From the NCBI GenBank assembly GCA_028717165.1, contig JAQUOK010000143.1, positions 1-7,328 on the forward strand: a stretch of 7,328 bases of DNA, in the 5' to 3' direction. The position numbers and the translations under genes are program-made. Shown one piece after another: positions 1-5,070 of the stretch (positions within the stretch are counted from its first letter, which is position 1; every line of letters starts with the position of its first letter). Below the pieces are notes generated by a model. The model had not been told where the DNA came from. It searched no databases and saw nothing but the letters and a program-made list of their open reading frames with translations. This stretch comes from Victivallaceae bacterium (GTDB taxonomy: Bacteria; Verrucomicrobiota; Lentisphaeria; Victivallales; Victivallaceae).

Positions 1-70
1 ATTCCCGGCAAGCAGTATCGGTAGTAAATCGTGATTCCAGTTCAGCTAATGTCATTGGATAGTCTTCCAT
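1..70 (-). CDS. IS1595-family transposase, N-terminal fragment (runs off the window)
   Basis: Reverse-strand reading from an ATG at 70 gives 23 codons with no stop, starting MEDYPMTLAELESRF and ending TACRE. This resembles the opening of IS1595-family transposases, where a short MxxYPxT-like start and an 'F.TEEACREYL' segment precede the zinc-ribbon domain. The zinc ribbon and the DDE-type catalytic domain would lie to the left of the window. A second in-frame ATG lies five codons in, preceded by GGAAGA, so the true start could be there. I favour the first ATG because the MEDYP stretch looks like family sequence. Whether the gene is intact cannot be judged. Confidence 0.7.
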   Translation of the reverse strand, partial: MEDYPMTLAELESRFTTDTACRE

Positions 71-78
71 TGCTATAT

Positions 79-107
79 AATCTACATATTGTATGTGGTT
101 GTGTCAA
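79..107 (-). promoter_or_regulatory. Sigma70-like promoter for the transposase, inside the IS end
   Basis: On the minus strand there is a perfect -35 TTGACA (107-102), a 17-bp spacer and a -10-like TAGATT (84-79). Transcription would start near 73, only a few bases before the ATG at 70. That implies a leaderless or nearly leaderless message, or use of the second ATG. The -35 lies within the presumed terminal inverted repeat, so it may be conserved for transposase binding instead. Confidence 0.45.
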
Positions 108-118
108 GTGCATACCCC

Positions 119-242
119 AGTAAATATTTTTGCCACAATTTATTTTTATTCAAGCTCAAAAATACAAATAAAAGCAAATTTTTTATATTTTAGTATAGAA
201 AAAATTTAATTCATGCTTTATCTTTATAAAAGAGGTGAAGGC
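119..242. other. AT-rich leader region between the IS end and the nuclease gene
   Basis: This stretch is strongly AT-rich with runs of A and T and no coding potential. It must hold the transcription start for the nuclease gene unless that gene is read from the IS. Several TATAAT-like strings exist (for example TAGTAT at 191-196), but none has a good -35 partner at 16-18 bp, so no promoter is called. Confidence 0.4.
231..237 (+). promoter_or_regulatory. Ribosome binding site fixing the nuclease start at 243
   Basis: AGAGGTG lies 5 bp upstream of the ATG at 243. The earlier in-frame ATG at 213 has only AT-rich DNA before it, and it would put a charged stretch ahead of the signal peptide, so 243 is the better start. 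Confidence 0.7.
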
Positions 243-803
243 ATGAAGAGGTTTTTCTTTCTTCTGTTAATATATACCGTTCTGTTTACCGTCCGGGCGG
301 ACGGGGTTCTTTACGGTACGGCTTTATGGATAGTCGACGGCGACACTATTCTGCTGCGGCGCAAAAATCAACTTACCACCGTCCGGCTTTGGGGTATTGA
401 CGCACCGGAAAAGAAACAGCCGGGCGGCAAAGCCGCCACTTCTTTCCTGGTCAGACTGATCGGACGCAAACGCGTGAAAGTCGTCCTCCACGGCTACGGG
501 AAATACGGACGGGTCATCGGAAAAGTGTATTACCAGGGGAAATTCATCAACCTGGAAATGATAAAAGCCGGGCACGCGTGGTGGCTGGAAAAATATTCAC
601 CCGAAGCAACGGAACTTAAAGAAGCCGAAAGAAAAGCCAGGGAAAGCAAAACCGGACTCTGGCAAAACCCGGGAGCAGTCAGGCCGGAATTTTTCAGACA
701 TCCGGAACTCCGGCCGAATCCGGAGCGACAGACTCAATTTTCCGGCGCATCAAATATTTTCTTATATTCGGCAAATGACTTTTTGTATTTAGCGGCATTA
801 TAG
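243..803 (+). CDS. Secreted thermonuclease / staphylococcal nuclease-like (SNase) protein
   Basis: Predicted secreted or periplasmic Ca2+-dependent nuclease of 186 residues with an OB-fold SNase domain. Residues 1-19 form a signal peptide: K2-R3, a hydrophobic core rich in Phe and Leu, and a likely cut after V17-R18-A19. The active-site residues of staphylococcal nuclease can all be matched: D32 in the VDGDT motif (D21 in nuclease), R48 (R35), D53 (D40) and E56 (E43) in RLWGIDAPE, and R90 (R87) in KYGR. The domain closes around GLWQNP near residue 144. The remaining tail of about 40 residues lies partly antisense to the next gene and has no family match I recognise. The set of catalytic residues suggests an active enzyme, likely for scavenging or degrading nucleic acid outside the cytoplasm. 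The substrate (DNA or RNA) is not settled by sequence. It appears monocistronic. Confidence 0.9.
   Translation: MKRFFFLLLIYTVLFTVRADGVLYGTALWIVDGDTILLRRKNQLTTVRLWGIDAPEKKQPGGKAATSFLVRLIGRKRVKVVLHGYGKYGRVIGKVYYQGKFINLEMIKAGHAWWLEKYSPEATELKEAERKARESKTGLWQNPGAVRPEFFRHPELRPNPERQTQFSGASNIFLYSANDFLYLAAL
708..725 (-). other. Short hairpin just past the stop of the helical-protein gene
   Basis: CTCCGG and CCGGAG form a perfect 6-bp stem around a 6-nt loop, 8 bp beyond the minus-strand TGA at 734-736. No U-run follows on the minus strand, so a rho-independent terminator is only a weak possibility. The hairpin also lies inside the 3' part of the nuclease coding sequence. Confidence 0.25.
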
Positions 804-1375
804 CGGGTGAAACTGCGCCGGGAATACTCCCGCAATTTATTCAACTGTTCACGGGTAATTTCGAAAAGCTCATTGACGCTCTGGACGATAGTCATTTCGC
901 TGTCGCTGATAATATCGTCGGTTTCCCGCAACTGGCCTTCGACAACGCTCCCCAGAAATTTATTTACCGTACTTTCAGTATTATAAAGTGATAATTCATA
1001 ATCGACCAGATTTTCGGCAGCCTCGACAATACTCCGGAGCAGTTGCAGAAAACAGATGAAACTTTTTTCCTGTTCAATACGCTTTTCATTGTCCAAGGCA
1101 ATCAGAATATCCTGGGAATCTTTCAATACCGTGTTCAGAAGTCTCACGGACTGTGTATAAATCTTCTTCCGGTCAACGTCGGAATAGGTAAAAAGCTTGT
1201 CGGCAAGCAGGGTTTCCACCCGGTCATAAGCGGCATCGCGCCTGCCCATAAGCGGAGCAATATTCATTTTCACCAGATAATCCGCCTGGGACATTTTTCC
1301 GGACTGGATCTGCGTGACTTTATTAATAGTATTTTTTACTTTCGTCAATACGTTTTTGTGAAAAGTCGGATTCAA
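734..1375 (-). CDS. Helical protein of unknown function, TTG start
   Basis: This encodes 213 residues that I do not recognise. There is no signal peptide or membrane segment, so a cytoplasmic location is likely. The protein reads as almost wholly alpha-helical, with few Gly or Pro and dense Glu, Lys, Leu and Ile. Amphipathic stretches from about residue 95 to the end could form coiled coils or a helical bundle. The C-terminal 35 residues are rich in Arg, Lys, Tyr and Phe (REYSRRSFTRYNAAKYKK), which might bind nucleic acid or a membrane surface. The start is a TTG, chosen because a GGGAG site lies 7 bp upstream and a good promoter lies just before that. The first internal ATG would remove 27 residues. 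Its 3' end overlaps the convergent nuclease gene by 70 bp. It has its own promoter and no visible operon partner. Confidence 0.75.
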   Translation of the reverse strand: MNPTFHKNVLTKVKNTINKVTQIQSGKMSQADYLVKMNIAPLMGRRDAAYDRVETLLADKLFTYSDVDRKKIYTQSVRLLNTVLKDSQDILIALDNEKRIEQEKSFICFLQLLRSIVEAAENLVDYELSLYNTESTVNKFLGSVVEGQLRETDDIISDSEMTIVQSVNELFEITREQLNKLREYSRRSFTRYNAAKYKKSFAEYKKIFDAPEN

Positions 1376-1382
1376 AACCTGT

Positions 1383-1387
1383 CTCCC
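1383..1387 (-). promoter_or_regulatory. Ribosome binding site deciding a TTG start
   Basis: GGGAG on the minus strand is 7 bp from the TTG at 1375-1373. No ATG or GTG lies at a suitable distance, so the TTG is the likely initiation codon. Confidence 0.65.
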
Positions 1388-1407
1388 GCTGTTTATGCTT
1401 TCCTGTT

Positions 1408-1436
1408 AAAATACGCCGCTTTCAAGCTTTCGTCAA
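1408..1436 (-). promoter_or_regulatory. Sigma70-like promoter of the helical-protein gene
   Basis: On the minus strand, TTGACG (1436-1431) and TATTTT (1413-1408) are separated by 17 bp. This predicts a start near 1401 and a leader of about 25 nt that contains the GGGAG site. Both hexamers are close to consensus. Confidence 0.6.
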
Positions 1437-1472
1437 ATGAATAAGTACTATTTTACCATGCTATCGTCAATT
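1426..1472. repeat. Imperfect 13-bp direct repeat in the divergent promoter region
   Basis: GCTTTCGTCAAAT (1426-1438) and GCTATCGTCAATT (1460-1472) match at 11 of 13 positions and start 34 bp apart. The first copy covers the -35 of the leftward promoter. The second lies just upstream of the -35 of the rightward promoter. This layout could be a pair of operators, but two -35-like TTGACG strings would by themselves produce part of the similarity. Confidence 0.4.
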
Positions 1473-1476
1473 GCTC

Positions 1477-1504
1477 TTGAGTTTTCCATGAATCCGTCTA
1501 TATT
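1477..1504 (+). promoter_or_regulatory. Sigma70-like promoter of the rightward three-gene operon
   Basis: TTGAGT (1477-1482) and TATATT (1499-1504) are spaced by 16 bp. Transcription would begin near 1511, giving a leader of about 27 nt that carries an AGGG (1524-1527) before the ATG at 1538. The -10 matches consensus at five of six positions. Confidence 0.55.
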
Positions 1505-1537
1505 TCTAATTAAACAGAAATCCAGGGTTATGTATTT

Positions 1538-2119
1538 ATGATTTCCAGCAGATTACTGATATTGTTTTTTTTCTTTACCTTATGCCTGCAGTTGCCGGGA
1601 ACCCCAATACCGTTCCGGATCGGGAATATTCTGTCAGCGGAAATCAGCCGCGATAAGACTGCAATAAAAAATCTCGGACCTTTTGATCATGATTTCGGTT
1701 TCAGGCACTACGCTTATGCCGTCGTCGCCGTCAAACTGCATAAAGGAAGAACCTTGAGCATATATGACTTCAGATTGAAATTTAAGGATAAACTATATAA
1801 GTGTGTCGCCATGCGTACGGGAGGCGGCAGTTTTGACGCCGACAAATGGCTGCTGCTGAAAACAAATCCCCAAACGATATATTCCATTTTGTTTATCCTG
1901 GACAGCGAAGCTCTGGGGAATGCCAAGAAAACGGTCCCGGCAACCTTGATCTACGCGCTGGACACCAGCGGACAGACCAGTTGCGAAGTCCCCTTCAACT
2001 TCATAAACTATGATAAACTCACAAAAGTGGAAAACATTCCCGGATCCGGCGCATTCCCCAAAGTAAAAATCGACACCCGGAAGAAAAACCGGGAAATTCA
2101 AAAAAATGAATCCTTCTGA
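1538..2119 (+). CDS. Secreted or periplasmic protein of unknown function
   Basis: This encodes 193 residues with an N-terminal signal peptide: R5, then a core of Leu, Ile and four consecutive Phe to about residue 17, with a likely cut near residues 20-24. There is no lipobox, so it is probably soluble in the periplasm or outside the cell. The mature part alternates hydrophobic and polar residues in a way typical of a beta-sandwich (for example TLSIYDFRLKF and VPATLIYAL). It has two cysteines, one in YKC and one in TSC, that could form a disulfide. The C-terminal 25 residues are Lys-rich and probably disordered. I cannot assign a family. It is the first gene after the rightward promoter, and its stop overlaps the start of the radical SAM gene by 14 bp, which suggests one transcript. 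An AGGG 10 bp before the ATG is a weak ribosome binding site. Confidence 0.75.
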   Translation: MISSRLLILFFFFTLCLQLPGTPIPFRIGNILSAEISRDKTAIKNLGPFDHDFGFRHYAYAVVAVKLHKGRTLSIYDFRLKFKDKLYKCVAMRTGGGSFDADKWLLLKTNPQTIYSILFILDSEALGNAKKTVPATLIYALDTSGQTSCEVPFNFINYDKLTKVENIPGSGAFPKVKIDTRKKNREIQKNESF

Positions 2120-3881
2120 ATTTCCATTCCTGCCAACCTCGTCCGAAGATATGCGGAAACTCGGCTGGAATGAACTGGACATCGTTCTCATAACCGGCGA
2201 CTGTTATATAGATCATCCTTCTTTCGGAACCGCCATTATCGGCCGCCTGCTCCAGAGTCTCGGCTACCGCGTCGGAATTATCGCACAGCCGGACTGGACG
2301 GATCCGGCCTCGCTGCAAATCATGGGACAGCCGCGGCTCTGCTGCGGCGTAAGTTCCGGCAATCTGGACTCAATGGTGAACATTTATACTGCGGCCCGCC
2401 GCCTGCGTAAAAGCGACGCCTACTCGGAAGGCGGAGAAACCGGCAAAAGACCGCCCCATGCGGAAATAGTATATTCCCAGCTTGCGCGCCGCGCCTTTCC
2501 CGGCAAAACCGTTTTCCTCGGCGGGGTCGGCGCCAGTCTGCGCCGGGTGGCGCATTACGATTACTGGCAGGACAAACTGCGGCCAAGCGTCCTTCTGGAC
2601 TCCAAGGCTGATATTCTGGTTTTCGGCATGGGGGAAAACCCGGTAACGGAAATCGTCTCGCGCCTGGAAACCGGCAAACCTTTACGCGGGATCCGCGGAA
2701 CTGCGGCAGTAATGGGAAAAAACGAGGCGGAAAATTTCAGTTCTTCCGGCTATGTCGAGCTGCCGTCGTGGGAGGAAATGCAAAACGACCGGGATGCTTT
2801 GCTGCGGTGTACGGTTCTAATCGAACAGGAAATGAATCCGTGCAACGCCCGCGGTTTAATCCAGCGTTACGGAGAGCGCCTGCTGGTAGTTGAACCTCCG
2901 GCAATACCGCTGAGTACGGAGGAACTCGATAATATTTATGATTTGCCCTTTACCAACCTGCCGCATCCAAAATATAAAAAAGCGATCCCGGCATTTGAAA
3001 CCATTAAACATTCCATACCGGCGGTTCGCGGCTGTCCCGGCGGCTGCAGTTTCTGCGGCCTGGTGGCGCACCAGGGACGTTCAATCCGTTCCCGCAGTCA
3101 GGCGTCAATATTACGGGAAGCGGAGCGTATTGCGCAACAACAGAATTTCAAAGGCACGATCAGCGATATCGGCGGCGCCGCCGGCAATATTTACAACAGC
3201 GGCCCGGTCGACGCCGAAAAATGCGTAAAATGCCGCCGGATTTCCTGCCTGTTCCCGGCGCCGTGCCCGAATTATCAGGCCGAGGGCGAAGAACTGATCC
3301 GGCTGCTGCGGAAAGTCAGGGAAATTCCCGGCGTAAAACACGTCCATATAAATTCCGGGATACGTCTTGACCTGGCGGTAAAACAAAGAAAACTGATGCG
3401 CGAACTCATCTTCAATCACGTATCCGGGCACCTGAAAGTGGCTCCGGAACACCTGCATCCGAAAGTACTTAAGTTAATGCGCAAAAATCCGGCGGAGGAT
3501 TTTTATGAATTTCTGAAAATTTTTGCCGAAGACAGTGAAGCGGCCGGAAAAAAGCAGTACCTTATTCCGTTGTTCATTTCAAATTTTCCTGGCTGTACCG
3601 AAAAGGAAATGAAAACGGTGGATGATTTCCTAAACCGGCACAACTGGAGCCCGCAGCAGGTTCAGGATTATATACCGCTGCCGATGACGATGGGAGCGGC
3701 AATGTATTACTGCGGAAAAACCGCTGACGGCGAAATTATTCCGGTCAACCGCGGCCTCGCGGAACGCCGTCCGCAGATGGAGGTACTGAAAAAACAGCGG
3801 CGCGGCGGACAGGCGCCGCCAGCCAAAAGGCGCAGCGACAGACGAAGCCGCCGTTTTTCAAAACTGCAGAAACGCGGGTAA
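2106..3881 (+). CDS. ygiQ: YgiQ-family radical SAM protein
   Basis: This 591-residue protein is a cytoplasmic radical S-adenosylmethionine protein of the YgiQ (UPF0313) family, whose reaction is not established. The N-terminal 260 residues carry the YgiQ hallmarks: TGDCYIDHPSFG, VGIIAQPDW, an SSGNLDSMVN stretch and GVGASLRRVAHYDYW. The radical SAM core has the CX3CX2C cluster motif as Cys310, Cys314 and Cys317, which would hold a 4Fe-4S cluster for SAM cleavage. A further cysteine group (C373, C376, C381, C387) corresponds partly to conserved cysteines in E. coli YgiQ and could bind metal. The protein is shorter than E. coli YgiQ (about 740), lacking a central insertion and much of the tail. 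It ends in an Arg/Lys-rich tail. The chosen start matches the family N-terminus. It has no clear ribosome binding site and probably relies on coupling with the upstream gene, whose end it overlaps by 14 bp. Confidence 0.92.
   Translation: MNPSEFPFLPTSSEDMRKLGWNELDIVLITGDCYIDHPSFGTAIIGRLLQSLGYRVGIIAQPDWTDPASLQIMGQPRLCCGVSSGNLDSMVNIYTAARRLRKSDAYSEGGETGKRPPHAEIVYSQLARRAFPGKTVFLGGVGASLRRVAHYDYWQDKLRPSVLLDSKADILVFGMGENPVTEIVSRLETGKPLRGIRGTAAVMGKNEAENFSSSGYVELPSWEEMQNDRDALLRCTVLIEQEMNPCNARGLIQRYGERLLVVEPPAIPLSTEELDNIYDLPFTNLPHPKYKKAIPAFETIKHSIPAVRGCPGGCSFCGLVAHQGRSIRSRSQASILREAERIAQQQNFKGTISDIGGAAGNIYNSGPVDAEKCVKCRRISCLFPAPCPNYQAEGEELIRLLRKVREIPGVKHVHINSGIRLDLAVKQRKLMRELIFNHVSGHLKVAPEHLHPKVLKLMRKNPAEDFYEFLKIFAEDSEAAGKKQYLIPLFISNFPGCTEKEMKTVDDFLNRHNWSPQQVQDYIPLPMTMGAAMYYCGKTADGEIIPVNRGLAERRPQMEVLKKQRRGGQAPPAKRRSDRRSRRFSKLQKRG
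3797..3819 (+). other. GC-only hairpin inside the 3' end of ygiQ
   Basis: GCGGCGC (3797-3803) and GCGCCGC (3813-3819) form a perfect 7-bp stem with a 9-nt loop in the part that encodes the basic tail. A GCCGCCG followed by five Ts lies about 30 bp downstream (to 3856). This could be an intra-operon pause or processing signal ahead of the aldolase gene, or simply the result of GC-rich Arg/Gly/Ala codons. Confidence 0.25.
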
Positions 3882-3904
3882 AAACAGCAACTATCATTAA
3901 CAGC

Positions 3905-3910
3905 GGAGGA
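3905..3910 (+). promoter_or_regulatory. Ribosome binding site fixing the aldolase start at 3918
   Basis: GGAGGA sits 7 bp before the ATG at 3918 but only 1 bp before the ATG at 3912, which is too close to use. The later ATG is therefore the start, and the protein begins MRKTELDTP. Confidence 0.75.
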
Positions 3911-3917
3911 TATGATC

Positions 3918-5033
3918 ATGCGGAAAACTGAACTGGACACACCCTGCCTGGTATTGGATCTCGATATATTTGAAAAAAACCTGATCCTGATGCGGGATTT
4001 CGCCCTTGACCGGGGCAAAAATCTCCGCCCGCACGTAAAAACCCATAAATGCTCGGCCATCGCCAAACGCCAGCTCGCGGCCGGCGGGTGTGCCGGGCTC
4101 TGTGTGGCGAAAATTTCCGAAGCGCGCAAGCTGATTGACGCCGGAATAGGCAATATCCTGGTGACGTCCCCGCTTGTCACCGATATCAAAATCAAAAATT
4201 TATTCGACTGCCTGAAACTTGCGCCTGAGCTTACGGTTGTCATCGACAATCGCCAAAACGCCGAAACTTTAAGCGCCGCCGCCCTCGAACAAAACAGCGG
4301 AATGCCGTTAAGGGTGCTCGTCGATATAGACCCGGAAATGGGACGTACCGGGATTGCCTATGCTGACGCCCTGCCCATGGCTGAATTCATAAACGGACTG
4401 CCTGGCTTAAAACTGGAGGGGATCCAATGTTATGCCGGACTGGTTCAGCATATAAACAGTTTTGAGGAACGCCGGGCAAAATCGCTTGAGCTGATGCGGA
4501 AGGCCGCCGAAGTTTTCCGGAAAATACGGAATGCCGGAATGCCGGTAAAAATCTTTACCGGTACCGGTACCGGAACTTTCGACATCGATACGGACATCCC
4601 TGAAATAACCGACCTTCAGGTAGGTTCATATTGTCTGATGGATGCGGAATACTGCAATATCGGCGGCCGGAACGCCGGAAAAAACTTCACCGTGTTCAAG
4701 CCGTCGCTGAGTTTGCTGACTTCGGTTATCAGCGTGAACCGGAAGAATTTCGTAACTGTTGACGCCGGTTTGAAAGCCATGTATTTCACTCCGCACGCCC
4801 CGCCTTACGTGTCGAACCCGGCCGGAAGCGCCTGGCGCTACGACTGGTTCGGTGACGAACAGGGCAAGGTATTCTTCGGTCATGAGGATATGAAACCTTA
4901 TCTCGGCGACGTAATAGAACTAAGCGCTTCCCACTGCGACCCGACAATCAATCTCTATGATTTCATCTGGGTCGTCCGCGAAGGCGAGGTTATCGATAAA
5001 TGGGAAATAGATCTGAGAGGCTGTTCCAGATAA
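3918..5033 (+). CDS. D-threonine aldolase-like, PLP- and metal-dependent enzyme (DSD1/alanine racemase-N fold)
   Basis: This 371-residue cytoplasmic enzyme belongs to the family of D-threonine aldolase and eukaryotic-type D-serine dehydratase: an N-terminal alanine-racemase-like TIM barrel that binds pyridoxal phosphate, and a C-terminal beta domain. The opening LDTPCLVLDLDIFEKN is typical. K41 in the RPHVKTHK motif is the expected Schiff-base lysine. A Gly/Thr-rich loop (TGTGTGTF) near residues 215-222 fits the phosphate-binding part of the barrel. Near the end, SHCDPT supplies H339 and D341 in an H-x-D arrangement. D-threonine aldolases use His and Asp there to hold a divalent metal, whereas D-serine dehydratases use His and Cys, so cleavage of D-threonine or another D-3-hydroxy amino acid to glycine plus aldehyde is favoured. 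It lies 36 bp after ygiQ and is probably in the same operon. Confidence 0.85.
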   Translation: MRKTELDTPCLVLDLDIFEKNLILMRDFALDRGKNLRPHVKTHKCSAIAKRQLAAGGCAGLCVAKISEARKLIDAGIGNILVTSPLVTDIKIKNLFDCLKLAPELTVVIDNRQNAETLSAAALEQNSGMPLRVLVDIDPEMGRTGIAYADALPMAEFINGLPGLKLEGIQCYAGLVQHINSFEERRAKSLELMRKAAEVFRKIRNAGMPVKIFTGTGTGTFDIDTDIPEITDLQVGSYCLMDAEYCNIGGRNAGKNFTVFKPSLSLLTSVISVNRKNFVTVDAGLKAMYFTPHAPPYVSNPAGSAWRYDWFGDEQGKVFFGHEDMKPYLGDVIELSASHCDPTINLYDFIWVVREGEVIDKWEIDLRGCSR

Positions 5034-5070
5034 AAATTAATCAATGGTTGCAGAGAAAAGTAAAGGGGTT
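5034..5070. other. Convergent junction of two operons with no visible terminator
   Basis: Only 37 bp separate the stop of the aldolase gene from the stop of the opposing Ntn-hydrolase gene. I see no stem-loop followed by a T-run in either direction. Termination is presumably Rho-dependent or inside the coding ends. Confidence 0.5.

Larger units (their letters stand above)
1..118 (-). mobile_element. End of an IS1595-family-like insertion sequence, cut by the window edge
   Basis: Read on the minus strand, the element appears to begin with GGGGTATGCACTTGACACAA at position 118 and leads 48 bp later into the start of an IS1595-like transposase. A run of Gs at the tip and a short non-coding leader before the transposase are usual for this family. 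The exact outer boundary (118) is inferred from the GGGG tip and from the switch to AT-rich DNA at 119. The second terminal repeat and any target duplication lie outside the window, so the boundary cannot be confirmed here. Confidence 0.6.

Noticed and set aside
213..242. Upstream ATG extending the nuclease by ten residues
   Set aside because: It has no ribosome binding site, and it would place MLYLYKRGEG ahead of a good signal peptide. AGAGGTG is correctly placed for the ATG at 243.
1043..1444. 133-codon plus-strand reading frame opposite the helical-protein gene
   Set aside because: It is antisense to a gene with its own promoter, ribosome binding site and consistent helical composition. 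It has no ribosome binding site and reads as low-quality protein.
1442..1470. Second leftward promoter (TTGACG-17-TACTTA)
   Set aside because: The -10 is poor, and a better promoter lies closer to the gene. The TTGACG is treated as part of the direct repeat instead.
3707..4249. 180-codon minus-strand reading frame across the ygiQ/aldolase junction
   Set aside because: It lies antisense to two confidently identified genes, is dominated by Ser/Arg/Ala runs typical of shadow frames, and crosses the intergenic gap.
4556..4574. Tandem ACCGGT repeat (ACCGGTACCGGTACCGG), a possible operator or unstable repeat
   Set aside because: It encodes the Gly/Thr-rich TGTGTGT loop expected at the phosphate-binding part of the PLP barrel, so coding constraint explains it.
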